Source: Larimichthys crocea (taxonomy: Eukaryota; Chordata; Actinopteri; Sciaenidae). From it: a stretch of DNA of 64,000 nt. The position numbers and the translations under genes were made by a program. The stretch is from the NCBI RefSeq assembly GCF_000972845.2, contig NC_040027.1, positions 17,499,742-17,563,741 on the forward strand. Direction: 5' to 3'. Positions 1 through 12,892 of this stretch are shown here, piece after piece (the first letter of the stretch is position 1; the number at the start of each line of letters is the position of its first letter). Under the pieces are notes generated by a model that saw nothing but the letters and a program-made list of their open reading frames with translations, made no database searches and had not been told where the DNA came from.

Positions 1-3000
1 ATGAGTTGCGCAGCAAAGTTTATTTTGGTGCATTCTGTTTATTTGTAACATTTTTTCTGTGTGATGACACTTCATCCACACGTTTTCTGTCTATTGACCC
101 AGAGCAGCTTGAGGTTTCAAAGTGTAATACACATTATTACATACAATGTACATAGAGTGGAAATTCAAAACTGAACAAATCTAAACATAACTTCTCTTTG
201 TTTATAGATCTGAAGCAAAACTCATTTGTTTGTTTGTTGTAGCTTCGCTTGTCATAAGTTAAATGATATGACAATAATTTGTCTTGTATTTCATAAATAT
301 TCTAATTAAAATTCAAACACAAAATTTATATCAGATCATTATATTAATATATTATATATCATTCCAACAATTAAAACGTTTAAAGAACAAGAAATACAAC
401 AATACATCTGACAAAACATAAACCATCAAGACACAGAAAAAAAGTGCAATTAAAATCTAAGTTGTGTAATAAAATATTAAAAGTATCTCAGTACATATTC
501 TGTAGATTTTAACCATGCACATATGTACAAAGTATAAAATATTAGCTTTGTTTGTTTTGTTAACTACAGTGTGTGATTAAAAAAAGTCTGAAGCTCAACA
601 TTTGTCCAGCAAATTTAGTTTTCTTGTCATAACTCATGTGACTGATGGTAAACTATGCGCTCGTCACAGGTCATGTTTATTGTGATTTTGTTTAACAACA
701 CAGGATGAAGATTAACACATTGAAGTGAAGTTAATTGTTGCCCAATGGAAACAGCAGCTGACGAAAAATCTCGAGTTCTTAATTCAGAGCTTTGAGTTTC
801 TTGAACTTTTAAGCCAGTTGTGGAGAATTATATTCATCGATGGTCAGTTTAGTGCACAGGAGTCCAAGATGTCTTATGCTGAAAGGTTTATTGAAGTTTG
901 ATCAAGACAATTTGACGTGAAATAGTAAACACAGGTGCTTCCAATGTACTAATTAAGGTTCAGTTCCATTCAGGTTGAACCGAGTCTCGGGTGCATGTTG
1001 GCTCACTGGAAAGCTTTGCTGCAATAAATGGACTTTAATTCGTATCTTAGAGACACATGTGTTGATCCTAAGGCTGCTGTGAAAAAGATCAATTTTGAAG
1101 AAGCTGTCCTCTCTGGCTCGTCTACAAACGACAATTTAGGGACTACTCTCTTCCCAAATGCTGTTAGTCTACAGAAAGTGAAATGTCTTCACACTCACGT
1201 GGTACGACGTTGTTTTCTCCACTCTGTAGAGCCTTCTACATTATGTACCTATCTGTTGTGCCTAGGCAGTGAGGCAGCCCTGTCCTCTTACCTTGGTTAC
1301 CACAGCATGTTTGAATAGACCTTTTTTTCGTGACATGAAATAGCAGGGTCAACTCAGCTGTTTCTAATGATACTAATTAAGGTCCAGTTCCATTTATTGT
1401 AGCAGAGCCTGGGCCAACATGCACCACCGCAGCACACTGACTCTCTTGACCTGAAGTAACGCAACCGGGTAGAACAGAAAACTCCCTCACACTCTACATC
1501 GGCATGGCAGGCAAGTTCAATATAACTTGGCAGACTCCACCTGCTGAGGAGGATCATGCACTGGAACAGCTATTAATACCTTGTGATGGTTTATTTTGAA
1601 AGGTGCCATCATGCTCTTGCAGCTGACTTACCTTTAACCTATCAAAGTTTCCTCGCACAATTAGAAAACACATCACCTCTTTCTATTTAACCACCGGGTG
1701 TATTTTAAAACGTGTTAACATAACTAAAGAGTGGGAATCATGAGGAAGTGGCAAACACTACCTGTTGCTCCCCTCTCTGCAATAAGATCCACAGAAGCAT
1801 TATCTGGGTCTACTCTGTGTTTATGCGATTAGAAAAACATTATTCCAATATGGAGAAAAAAGAGGTCGCAAAGCTACTACTGTGCAGACTCCTACGCCTT
1901 CCGTCTCCCTCCGCCGCTCATTGGTCCATTCAGCAGCATCTTCAGCACCACGCAGGCTGAACAGCGACACTCCGCCGTGCGCTTTCATCACATGAGGACA
2001 CGCCGAGCGGCGCATACGCTGCCCTGCACGGTACTATGACACCGTTTATCCAATTTATTATTTTTTTTTTTTACTTTACGCCATCGATTCATCAGTGTGT
2101 GACAGTGCTGCGCGTCCTGGTTTATTCCCCCAGCTCGTTTTGATCGGGATAACCCGCCTGTGTCGTCTAACCTGCAGGAGGAAGCTGTTTTCGCTTGCCT
2201 CTGTCAGTGTGTGTTTTTTTGTTTTTTTGTTTTTTTATTTACTCCATCCATCACAGATGACCGGACTCCCAGGTTTCACCGGGTTTCCCTCCCGTCGAGT
2301 CGACAGGCATGACGGACAGTAACACCGCCGCTCGGGTTATAAGCAGCAGCAGCAGCAGCATCTCCTGTACAGTGCCGCATCAACAAGCCTCGCCGTCCGA
2401 CCACCGGGTCCCCCTGCCGGCGCCCCGGTGTCCGCCGGTCCCCCGACGCCTCTTGTGACATGACAGCTCGGGGAAGGAAGAAGAGGATCAAAGGTTACGG
2501 GCAGGGGTTCCTGCAGGAGCAGAGACGGGTCGGATCCTTGAGGAGAGGGCACACGGGAACAGACAGTGTGCACCGTGTGGCGGACGGATACAATCATATC
2601 CGTATCAAAAATTCATGTGATACTTTATTAATCCCTGCAGGGTGTTTCTCTTGTGGCTTTCAGCCTGCGGGGAGGTCAGAGCACGGGTTTAGCCCCTGGA
2701 GCTGGTTGATGCGGCCTACATCCGGAGGCGGTGCCCTGAGCCTGGATCCTGGTCTCACTGACCCGGCTGTCCCTCACTCCTGCTCCTGTGATCTCACTGA
2801 AGCCTTATTTGTGATTCTGATCTTGGGCCTCTACAGCGTGGTCTCACCACCTTTGCCTTACAGTTTCATCTGATGCACGGCCTCATAGTGTTGATCCTGG
2901 TCGAGTCCCGGTCAGCAGTGCTGTTCCCAGGCCTGTCAGGCTCTCTTGGCTGCTCCTGACCATCACCTTTACGTGCACAGCCATGGGCTGCATCCAGAGC

Positions 3001-5273
3001 ATAGCCTGTAACAGTCACGCATCAAACGAGAGAACATCGTGGTTTACGACCTGTCCGCCACCATAGACCACTGCCCGACTGTCATTGGAGAACTCGCCCA
3101 TATGCTTCGATACAAGACGCCCTATTTCAAAGCCTCGGCGCGGATTGTGAGCCCCCTATACCGCGCAATGGACGTGGGTGGTGGGCTGGATCCAGGCGTG
3201 CACCCAGATGGAATTTTACACACCTATGGGACACTCGGCATGTGAGTTCACACACCTGCGCCCCATTACATCCCTGTTGCGTGCTTGCACACACACAACA
3301 CACACACACACACACACACACATAAAAAAGCAGTGTGTGTGAGGCTTTGCATGCATGCTTGTACACTCTTGTGCATCACACAGAGGAGCACATTTGTGCA
3401 CGCAGCAGGTTAACTGCGCTCGTCAGCCTCCTTCATTCAACGCCCACCGACAGATTCTGTTCCTGTGACTTTGGCCACTAAATAGAAAAGCTGCTATTAA
3501 AAGGAGCTAACAACAGTTGATGCTCTCACACTCAAAATTTGCCCATGGAGACATATCCCCCCTCCACACCACACACACACCACACCCCACCAGACACACA
3601 CATTATCTGGAGGGCATATGTGAGGGGGTTGTTTAATCCTGCTGGGTTTAGGTGAGTGGGTGGGTTTTAGGGGTGAGGAGGGCTTACAGGGTTGCTTGTC
3701 ACTCAGATTGGTCATGAAAGCACAACAAATAGATGGAAGGGGGCCACCAGCTGACACAAAAAACTGTTGGGCACAACAAAGAGAGATGATAATCCACTGA
3801 CACGAACAACCACTATACATCATGTACAGGCGGCGGCTGTAGACGTGAGCTTGTGTCTGGATGAGAATTTTAGAGGCTGATCGTGAAGTGATCGTTTACC
3901 TCTGTTGTCGTCCTTCTAAATGAAAAATATCCTTTATCAAAATGTGAATAAAGAGTCACTTTATCACAAAACATTTTTTAAAGTGGAACTTCTATATTGA
4001 TGGCTGCCAATTTGTAAATGTTACGTGCTGTGAAAGTGGGCTGACACTATTAATCATTTTTCTTTCTAATTCAACTGCTTTCAAACGGTCAAAATTTGTT
4101 GTGTTAAATGACAAGTGACAAATTGCAAAATGTTCAAAGATTGAGTGCTAAACCTGAGAAATTTGGCTATTCGCCTGATGAATGCACTCAATTCTAATAA
4201 GAGCTAATTTCATTAACATTAAATAGTTGTATAAATTTCTGTTGACTCTTGCACTCCTGCATGAGAATGCAACTGCAGTTTATTGGTAGAAAAACAACTT
4301 TGTTTAACAGCAGTAGAAATTCTGCTGACCTCTCACCAGAGCTTTCCTCCTAGTACGTGACCTCTCTCTAGTGGTACACTCAGAAAATATCTTTTAAAAA
4401 TAAATGGGTTATTAAAAACATTTTATATGAACAACATATTACAAAGTTTCTTTCCACCAAACAGGAAATGTTGGTATAAGAAATACAGATTAGGAGTGTC
4501 CCTTTAACACCAAATTAGCTCTGGTCCTTAAACCGGTTCAGTTAATCTTCTTATTAGGAATAAACTTGTCTCTTGTGTGAACTGACTGTAGCTGATTAAA
4601 ATTGTCTGTCTATGCTGCTGTATTATAAAGATGAAGAGCACTCCTAACCAGAATTTCCTTGTTGTCTGTCCTCTCATCAGCTTATGCGCTCAGCTACGAG
4701 AAGGTTCTGTGAGGGCCATCAGCGACTCGGACGGCGTGAGCTACCCCTGGTACGGAAACACAAACAGAGACTGTCACTATAGTGGGCCCCCACCCAAGCC
4801 ATCCCGCTTCATCGTTAGCATGAATGACTTTTTACCCCAGCGTCACCTGGGCGTGCCGGTCAGTGAATCCAACACGCCCTTACTGACTAACATCAAAAGA
4901 GACCAGAGCTTCACCACCTGGCTGTGCGCTCAACACCCACGTCCAGGGAAAGATCCTCCTCCACACCATCAAGTGGAGGATGAGGGTCGACATTGCAGTG
5001 GATCCGTCCTTGCCTCTGGGCTCCAGAGCCAGGCTGGTGGGCCGGTTCACCAGGATCAGCCGCGGTTCTGACCCGCATGGAGCCCATCCCTCCTAACGCC
5101 TGGGGAGGCCCAATGCCAACGATGCCCAGGTTCTGTGTGGAGGCCGAGGAGAGGGCCTCCGCTTGTCGTCATACCACCCAAGTAGAGCGTTGAGGCATCT
5201 GATTGGCCATTTGTTACATCATATCATAGTGGGCCACTTCTGCAGTGAAACGGCTAACAAGACCAATCAGATG
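1..5273. repeat. Indel-ridden duplicate of the fam78b locus (other copy 14260-19647)
   Basis: This whole stretch aligns by eye, in the same orientation, with 14260-19647. It begins at the window edge with the same bases that begin at 14260, and ends with the shared CAGATG just before the N gap (19642-19647 in the other copy). It is about 115 bases shorter. Most differences are missing single bases, often in short runs; substitutions are comparatively few. Non-coding and coding parts are affected alike. The pattern fits an unpolished long-read contig of the same locus, or the alternative haplotype, placed as a false duplication. A real segmental duplication cannot be excluded from sequence alone. 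Confidence 0.9.
2983..5185 (+). pseudogene. fam78b: Disrupted copy of fam78b (probably a sequence-error artefact)
   Basis: This is the counterpart of the intact gene at 17311-19559. The exon 1 equivalent is 2983-3241, followed by a GTGAGT donor. The exon 2 equivalent starts near 4680 and ends with the TAG at 5183-5185. Exon 1 loses frame within ten codons (AACAGTC against AACAAGTC in the other copy) and has further one- and two-base losses. The exon 2 acceptor region is scrambled: where the intact copy has CAG followed by the exon, this copy has a shorter unrelated stretch up to the shared CTCAGCTACGAGAAGG. Exon 2 then carries many more one-base losses and a few gains. Frame-breaking indels outnumber substitutions, which is unlike a normally decaying pseudogene and typical of consensus error. 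It should not be counted as a second gene without read support. Confidence 0.8.
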
Positions 5274-5283
5274 NNNNNNNNNN
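5274..5283. other. Assembly gap (10 N)
   Basis: A run of exactly ten N joins the duplicated fam78b contig on the left to sequence that begins inside a crlf1 exon on the right. Ten is a conventional placeholder, so the true distance is unknown. The 5' exons of crlf1 must be missing here or elsewhere. Confidence 0.98.
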
Positions 5284-8200
5284 ACAGCTCTGAATGGAAG
5301 GTGGTCCACACACAACACACCACACACACACTCTCTCTCACATGAACCTGCAGACTCTGCACATACACGCAATTCCTCTGTAGCTATGACACCTCTGAGG
5401 CAGCAGTGGAAAATTTGAGGTGCAGCACTGACTGATCCATTAAATGATGAACATGAAAGTTGCTTCTTCTGCATCTGTGGCCTTTTGCATGTGCTTTTAT
5501 TATAAAGCAAATAATGCTCGTGTGAAAGCCCTGACTCCTGCGAGTGGAATCTTTGCTGGTACATTTTTTGAAAGCTAGCTTTGATCCAAAAGTGCAGCAG
5601 TGGAGCTTTTTAGAAACTGTCCTTCTTTCAAACTGCTGCTTTGATGTTTTCTGCCCACAGCTTCTTGATATTTTTCCTCTGTGTGTAGGTACATACCGTA
5701 TGCCCTTTGAATTCTGGATTCAGTATTGAATGAGGGATTTAGCAAATAATGTTTAAAATGTATTTGAAGCCAGACTACATCCAAAATCAAAGTTCAAGAC
5801 AAAAACATTGAGGAAGGATGCAGCAAATATTTCTTTATCACATCCTCTCTGTCACTTCTCACAGGTGGTGGATGATGTAGGTAACCAGACGTCATGTCGA
5901 CTGGCCGGCCTTCAGCCTGGGACTGTCTATTTCGTCAGGTGAGGTGCAATCCAGTGGGCATCTATGGTCCAGGAAGGCTGGCATCTGGAGTGACTGGAGC
6001 CAACCAGCTGCAGCCTCCCACACCCAGCAGCGGTGAGTCAAAAAAAAAAAAAGATGCAACTTTAAGGATTTTACTATATGGATGCAGGGCAGATAATTTT
6101 AATAAGACTGTGTGAACAAAGCTGCCATTCAATCCAAAATGTTTAAAGTCTACTGAAGTCTGTCTTAAATGGCTTTTAAAAATGCTTCCCAAACGTCTGC
6201 GATGTCCCACAAATCTTGACCATTCATTCCTTTCTAATAATCAACCCTTCATCGCCATTAAAGCCAGAAAAACAATCTCGTTATTCCTGTTTCAACATCC
6301 TGAACGAGCAGATCCAAACCGCATGTGACCCAGGAGAAACCAAACATCAATAGGCTAGATACCTAGATAGAGATCTCCCAGCAGAGGATTAGAAGGAACT
6401 GCAAAGAGCCAGGGGGACTTTGATAGATTTCGGTCGTCGCTTCAAAATTGATCAAGTTAAAAAGCGTTGTCTGTCCGCGGCACACACAGGCCTATAAAGC
6501 TTGAGTGGAAGCAGGTTTGGGAGCAGGAGGAGCCGATAATGAGTTACATTGGTCATGTGGTATTTACTCCCCAGAGGGGAAGTCGTTATCGGGCTCTGTT
6601 GTTGCCATAAAGATTGATTGTAGCAGACTTTCATAGCCTCTCCTCCCGAAAGTGAGTGAAGTATGGTATGGTAAAGTATGGTCACCTCCACAGTTTAAAA
6701 GAGAAACTTTTTCTCTTTACATGAAACTGAAACCTCTCAGTTTGCAGAATAAAGCAGCTTGAATCATCAGAAATGTCCTCCGAGCAAGAATTTTCCATAT
6801 TAACTAATGCCTTAATAACATGACAGAGCGTTATCTATCTTTTAGAAATATGTAATTTTCATTCTGTTATAAACTGTGAACTCTTGTAATTGTACATTTT
6901 ATAAGCTAAACAATCATTGGATTGTGGATGTGTGTCCAAAACTTCATGGCAACCCGTCCAGTAGCTGTAAAGATTTTTCAGTCTGGATCAAACTGTCCTC
7001 CTCGAGCCAGGCTGTTAGCACGGCTAATTCATTCACTTTATTTCACATTGTTAACCTGCTTAGTATCAATGAGCTTTCCAATTAAACATTCAAACAATAG
7101 AAACAATCAAGTAGATTAATAAAAGGAGAAGAAATGATATTACTTGCAGCACATATTTATTATAATTATTTTAATACTTTTATTATTTAGTTTTTGTCTT
7201 GAACACATAACAAATGAGGTCTGGAGTGTTCACACATCACAATCAGTGAGATGAAAACCAAAAAAAGATGAGCAAAAAAGAAGGCACAGGTAGGGCCGTG
7301 GACCACAAGAGAGATAGAAAGAATGTTTTTTTTGTAGTAGAAGGGTGAAAGTCAACATATTTATTAAAAATGTGAAGTTATTGTTTATTGGTTTTTTTAA
7401 AAATAGATGTTGAGTTTGTTCTTTTATTATTTTTTGTGAAACTGCATGAACTCAGTGAGAAGTGTCATCACATCTTTGCTGACTTACATGGTGAGCATCT
7501 TTACACCTTATACGAACACTTGTGCTATAAACTATAACCTTGATGCGTCTTCATCCTCTCTATTACCTTTTCTTCACCCACATCTTCCTTTGTCTTCCTC
7601 TCCTTCTCCTCCCCTCCTTCTCCTCCTCCTCCTCCTCCTCCTCCTCCTCTCCTCTCCTCCAGAGCGGCTGCAGAGCGGCTCATGTGATACGAAGCCCGGT
7701 GAGCGAACTCCACCCTGCGACGGGAACTCAAGCAGTTCTTCGGCTGGGTGCGCAAGCACGCGTACGGCTGCAGCGGCATGTCAATCAAACTGTACGACCA
7801 GTGGAGGGTGTGGCTGCAGAAAACGCACAAAACGCGCAACCAGGTAGGTAAGCAGAATCTCTCTCTCTCTCTCCCCTCTCTCTCCCTCCCTCTCTTTTCT
7901 TCTCATTATCTCTGCTGAGTCGCTGTCACTAAACACACACAGCCCACTGCTGCATGAAGTCCTGAGCTGAATTTCTGACCCTGCCTTTGTTATGCCATGT
8001 GGTCAGCATTTTTTTTTTTTTTTTTTACAAACACAAAGAGGACTGTTCCTCTTGAACTGGCTCTGTGAAGTTTCGTCCGTACTTTATGATCAGGTAAAAT
8101 GTGCGGTTTTGACTTTACTGGCCCCGAAGTGGGAGCATAAAAGTAGATATGCCTCTGATTTTTATTACATATTTTAACGATGTAGACTTGTGATCTTCAG

Positions 8201-8751
8201 CTGATGCCCACAACAAAGAGAAACGACATGTAAATGTAATTAACAGCCCGCTGTAATGTGTTCCTTTTGTGTTTTGTTTGCTCTTGGCATGAGGAGGCCC
8301 TTTCACAAAAATAACTCAGGCCAAATGGCACGCAGAGCTCAGGCGTAGTCTGTGCGTCTATGTGACTTTTTGTGTGGAGTTCAGATGCTTTCAGCCACAT
8401 CCTCTGCTGCTCTGTCCTCGAACTCACAGAAACCTTCACTCCACCTGACTCAATTAGTTCAGCCGTCTCCGGGTTTTTGTGCTTCATAGGGCACAGGCTG
8501 TCTCCTGAATAATGTCTTTTTTCACGAACCGTGACAGGTTCCCATTGATTACCTTGAGAGAGAGAGAGAGAAAGAGGTAGCAGGGTGCTGAGGAACGTAG
8601 TGAATAAGAAAAGAGATAATGCAAAGAAAGAGAAAAGTGGCAGCCAGACAGAGAAATGATTTTGTAAATTACATGGTTTCTCCCGTTTGAATTATCCCAG
8701 TATGAACCATCTGCTTTTGTCCTTTCAGTTCTACAAGACGATAATTCATAG
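5284..8751 (+). CDS. crlf1: Cytokine receptor-like factor 1, 3' exons only (partial, with indels)
   Basis: CRLF1 is a secreted, soluble type I cytokine-receptor-like protein that in mammals pairs with CLCF1 to signal through the CNTF receptor. Visible exons: 5284-5300 (end of an exon cut by the N gap, reading S-S-E-W-K before a GT donor); 5865-6032 (reading [20 protein letters not shown], the second FN3 domain); 7663 to 7843 or 7847 (reading [20 protein letters not shown] and [18 protein letters not shown]); and a short last exon from 8729, ending at the TAG 8749-8751 if the second donor (7848) is used. The cytokine-receptor WSxWS motif is present as W-S-D-W-S at 5986-6000. At least three single-base indels break the frame: near 5935 (a TGA arises after FV), near 5967, and near 7704; a possible extra C lies near 6020. 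Since the protein is otherwise well conserved, these look like sequence errors. Signal peptide, Ig-like and first FN3 exons are absent. Confidence 0.85.
5301..7662 (+). other. crlf1 introns
   Basis: This covers the introns 5301-5864 and 6033-7662. No further gene is visible. The second intron ends in a strong pyrimidine tract with a (CTC)n run at about 7618-7650, just before the AG acceptor at 7661-7662. It probably acts as the polypyrimidine tract and is also a microsatellite. The intron 7848-8728 is similarly plain apart from a poly-T run near 8010-8026. Confidence 0.6.
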
Positions 8752-10257
8752 CACCGCCGCTCGGCACCACTGTGGTGTTTTTAATTCAAGAACAGCATCA
8801 AGAAAACACTGCAGATAACTGGGCCCGAGGGTCCCGGCTCTGTGAGAAGGTCCAACGCCCTCAGCCTGAGGGATATTGCAGTGTTTGGTCATACAGTCTT
8901 ACTTGTTTAAAGGGCCCGAGTGAGATAAGTGAAGTGAGACAATGCAGCCCTTTTTCTGCCATTTCCGCTGGCCAAATCTGTCCGTTAGATCTGTTTGCAC
9001 AACACATTTAGGCCCTCAGTAACTGCACTTTTATTCTGGGGAAGAAGAAAAAGTAATTGTAGCAGAACAAATGTAGAAAACAACCCTGATCTTATTGTTC
9101 CAGGTCCAGAGTATTTAAACGTTGGTTTTACATGGATTTACATTGTTATGTCGTTATGACCAGGATAGTTAATCAATACAAACCTCTATTACTATTGGAA
9201 AACAGGTCAGGTTCTGGCTGCAGTTAATGATTATTTTTTCATTGATTAATCTGCTGATTAGTTTTGCAGTTATCATTCATCTTCCATTTAAAAAATGTCA
9301 GAAAATGTTTTTTTAAAAGAATCCATTTCTAAAAGCAAGAGGAAATCTGTTTTGTCAAATTGTTCATATAAATCTGAAGATAAAGAAGAAACTAGAACTG
9401 TTTAGTCTTTTAGCTAAAATAATAATGTATCAAAATTAAAAAAACAATTAATTTTCTTTCTGCTCAAGTTTGGGTGGAAATTAAATTTGTGAAATCACCA
9501 ATGAGCTGTTTAAACACAGTAATCAGACGTCTCATCATTCATCTCCGTTCCATTTAATGCAGAGGAGCCTTTCCGGTGAGCTAACATGCACCCCAGCAGC
9601 ACCCCGAGTCTGTTTCACCATTAATTATCATCACTGGTAACACCTCTGTATTTCATGTCAAAATGGCTGCTGTGATAAGGGTGTTCAGATATTTCTGAAC
9701 TGCAGCAACTGTTGGTCGTATCAGTAATTGATCCCCATGAAATAAGCCTCTCTGTAAAATGTTATTAATATCCTGTGTCTCTTTTATACTGTTTTTAACT
9801 TCATATTTAAAGATTTTGTCTAAGTTATGTTGTTGTACTGCACCAATAATGTCACTGACCATCCTGTGTATAATGTATAGAACAGAAGAAAACTCTTTTT
9901 TTTTTATTAAAAATACAATTCATCAAGTTAACAAAAGATTTCTGATGAGCCTGCAAGGAATATTAACCTTATTTACACGACTTCACAACATAAGTTTTTC
10001 TTCTTGTTTTTTTTTTTTTTTTGCTGATACATGCTTAACACAAACACATAACTACAGACAGGACCCACAAAGCCAGAATGTGAAAAGCCCCCTGGGTGGA
10101 ATAAGACTGCAGCAACGAGCAGGGTGGGGCCAGAGGGGGGATCGATAAGTGCAGCTGAGGAGTCCAAGTGGAAGTTGCACCAGAGCCGAGTCGATCTGTC
10201 AGCTCCGCTGTCTGGTGATGTGAGAGGGCGGCGGTGGGCCTCCTGGGGACCGACCTG
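8752..10257. other. Interval between convergent crlf1 and rex1bd; no gene seen
   Basis: This stretch lies between the crlf1 stop (+) and the rex1bd stop (-), so it should hold both 3' untranslated regions. A candidate poly(A) signal for rex1bd is TTTATT at 9903-9908 (AATAAA on the minus strand). I see no convincing AATAAA for crlf1 before 9240. The rest is AT-rich with no supported open reading frame. Confidence 0.45.
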
Positions 10258-12892
10258 TCAATCAGACTCCTCAGAGTCATATTTAAAGTCCTGCATGATC
10301 TCACTCAGAGCCTCTTTGTTCTTGATGATCCTGGACAAGGAACAATTAGTGAATATCTTTGACAGTTTCATGATTCACAATGGTAACAAAGGACAGTCTG
10401 TTAAATAAGGAGGAAACAGGAAGTTCTGTAGCAGACAGCAGGTTGATGGTGAGTGAGTGGATGGGTCAGCAGGGAGCGAACGCAGTAAACGGAGGGGAGG
10501 TAATAGCTGCTCTTACTCGTGCTTGATTCCTGAATCTTTTCTTGACAGTCTTCGTCCTCCGGGTGATCCTGGGCCCGCTGCCTGGCCAGCTGCAGCTTGG
10601 CTGTCTGTTGAGAAGGCACATCAGATAGTTTATGCAAACCATTCATCAGCGGAGGATGGAGAGGACAGAGGATGAACTCTAAGATAATAGGAGCTTTATG
10701 ACATTACTGGCAGAAGGAAGTCGAGTTGATATTGTAAAAAAGGAGTGTAAAACGTCATACAAAAGTGCCGCACATCACCTCTGAACACCAGATGTGACTG
10801 CTCAAGAATGCGGGAGAAGCGCGCGGTGCTAAAATTTTAACACCAGGCTCACTGAAACCATGAGTGTCGCAGACAGACTGCAGCTTTCATGTTGCTAAAT
10901 TGAAACAGAAGCTCTTTAAAAACAGTGAATTACTTTAACTGAACTGAAATGGTTTTTTCTGCCCAAAAGCACCAAATATACAGAAGTATCGTGTAGGTTT
11001 CCTTCAAAAGTGGCGTTTGCTTGAAATATTTATGACCTGATCTGCCAGAATAAAAAGAATAGATGAATCTTTAACATGGAAAAACTGAGAAACTCTGCCT
11101 CCCTTGTGTTGAAACCGTGGAACTGAAGCAAACGTGAAATCAAAAGTCTGAAGGGCAGCACCCTGTTTTTCTTTGTTAAAAGACTACCCTTGTTTGATAA
11201 GTAAATAAAAGTCAACCTGTTTCTCTGCAACACTCCTGGCCAGCATGTCTCTCTCTTTATACACCAACACTTATATTTAATAACAGTGAAGAACACAAGA
11301 AACAAATATATAGAATCCTCCCAACACACAGATCAATGTAAACTGCATTTATGTTTAACAACAGAATCAAATTATTCTCCTTTGGTGCCTTTGGAAGCTC
11401 ACCTAGTGTGTACGAAGGTTCAGTCTCTGCTGAATTTCCTGTAACTATCAAATAAAAGTTCATTCATCCATCGTTTTCTGTAACCACTTATCCTCATCAG
11501 GGTCACAAGGGCTGGAGCCTATCCCAGCTGACTTTGGGCAAGAGCTGTGGTACACCCTGGACAAGTCGCCAGTTTCATCACAGGCACGTAGAGACAAACA
11601 ACACTGTTCACACCAACGGTAATTTTAGGGTCACCAATTAAATGCACGTCTTTGGACCATGAGAGGAAGCCGAGTACCCAGAGAGAACCCAAACCCGAGG
11701 GTTTAACTAGGACTTATTTATAGATTGATTTGTGTTTTTAATTCTTCTATCTAGCCTCCAAATAAATATCAATATATCAACTGCCTCACAACCATTTGCA
11801 GTCTCTTTAGTTCACCTGTAGCAAGATGTGTGTATTTATTTAATCTGCTGATTATACCACCTTTTATATGTGGGACAACAGTGTACACTGTTCAAAATAG
11901 AGGTGTCAGAGTGGGTATCACAGTCAATGTAAGGTTAAATCATATATAAACTTGTTATTATAAGAAATGTTTCTTACTGTGTGCAGGAACTGTTAACCTA
12001 CCAGCTCAAGCTTCTTCTCTTTGCTCTGCAGCTTTTCGATGTGCTCAGAAAGGTCTGGCCGGTCAAACTCATGGTGCAGCCTCTCCTTGATCTCCAGCAC
12101 TTCTTTGGAGATGCCACAGAAGGCTTGTGTATCTTCATGGACCAGCTGCCTGTAGTGGTCGAAGTCGTAATGGGGCCCCGTCCTCAAGTAGGCCTCATGT
12201 CCTCTGAGGCCAAAAGAAACAAAACACAAGCAGAAAATTACAAGCGTATATTCAGTCCTCTGGAAGAATCCCTGGAAATGAGAAGAAAAGCATGAGTGTA
12301 TCGTTATATATAAGTAACTACACAACAGTTACTCGTCAAGAGCTGATACGTCTCTACCCGCTCAGACTGAAGGTGAATAAAACCTCTGGATCGGGTTTTA
12401 AGTCTGTAGGGACCTCACGGGAGGAAATCATCATTAAATAAAGTCAACACAACACATGTTTAATTTAGTGTTTGGAGTTTAATCCACACATGTTTGTAAC
12501 TATTATTATTACTGTCATTGCTGCTTAATCAAACGAAATATAGTTCAGTGACATTAAAACATTATGAATGCATTAATTATGTTTTTGTTGTAAAAACATT
12601 TAGATTAGAGCTCCTATGACATTAATTTAACATATTATGGCTCATCTAAAACAGCTGTGATAATTATATAACTTTAATAATGTCACTTGTGTGATTGGAG
12701 GTTATAATTCAGAGTAATTAAAATAAGTCTTTATAACAATAAAGTTACTTAGCTACAGTATCACCATTAGCTTAGCTTAGCTCAGCACATGTCTTTGCTC
12801 TGGCCTCTCGGTCTTTGTGTTAAACATCGTTTACTCACCAGGTGAGCTGTGAGGAGACCGCAGTTCAGTTTCCACAGTTATGTCAGTGACAT
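10258..12892 (-). CDS. rex1bd: REX1B domain protein (required for excision 1-B type), with one indel and unresolved 5' exons
   Basis: This is a small conserved protein related to Chlamydomonas Rex1-B, which is implicated in excision repair; its biochemical role in animals is poorly known. Three coding exons are clear on the minus strand. 12002-12203 reads GHEAYLRTGPHYDFDHYRQL, then continues to KEKKLEL. 10517-10604 starts TAKLQLARQRAQ. 10258-10330 reads IIKNKEALSEIMQDFKYDSE and ends E-S-D-stop. The splices TAK after LEL and the final GAG codon across the last junction agree with the family. In 10517-10604 one A is missing near the 3' end (CAGGAATCAAG where CAGGAAATCAAG is needed), giving a frameshift. 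A candidate first exon is 12839-12892, with ATG at 12890-12892 and donor GTGAGT at 12833-12838; it too needs one added base to stay open. An exon between it and 12203 seems to be missing or unrecognised. CRLF1 and REX1BD are also close neighbours in human 19p13. Confidence 0.75.
11461..11710. repeat. Degenerate teleost interspersed repeat in a rex1bd intron
   Basis: The order of phrases (GGGCTGGAGCCTATCCCAGC, then TACACCCTGGACAAGTCGCC, then a CCAATTAAA...CACGTCTTTGGAC block, then GAGGAAGCCGAGTACCC) matches a repeat I recognise as very common in teleost genomes, usually taken as the 3' end of a non-LTR element. It has no coding capacity. The family name needs a repeat-library search. Confidence 0.7.

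Noticed and set aside
2983..5185. A genuine fam78b pseudogene or second paralogue
   Set aside because: The non-coding flanks are just as similar as the exons, and differences are mostly indels, with no codon-aware substitution pattern. An assembly duplicate explains this better.
7525..7760. Serine/leucine- or arginine/glycine-rich open frames on both strands
   Set aside because: They translate the CTC-rich pyrimidine tract before a crlf1 acceptor; only the exon from 7663 has family support.
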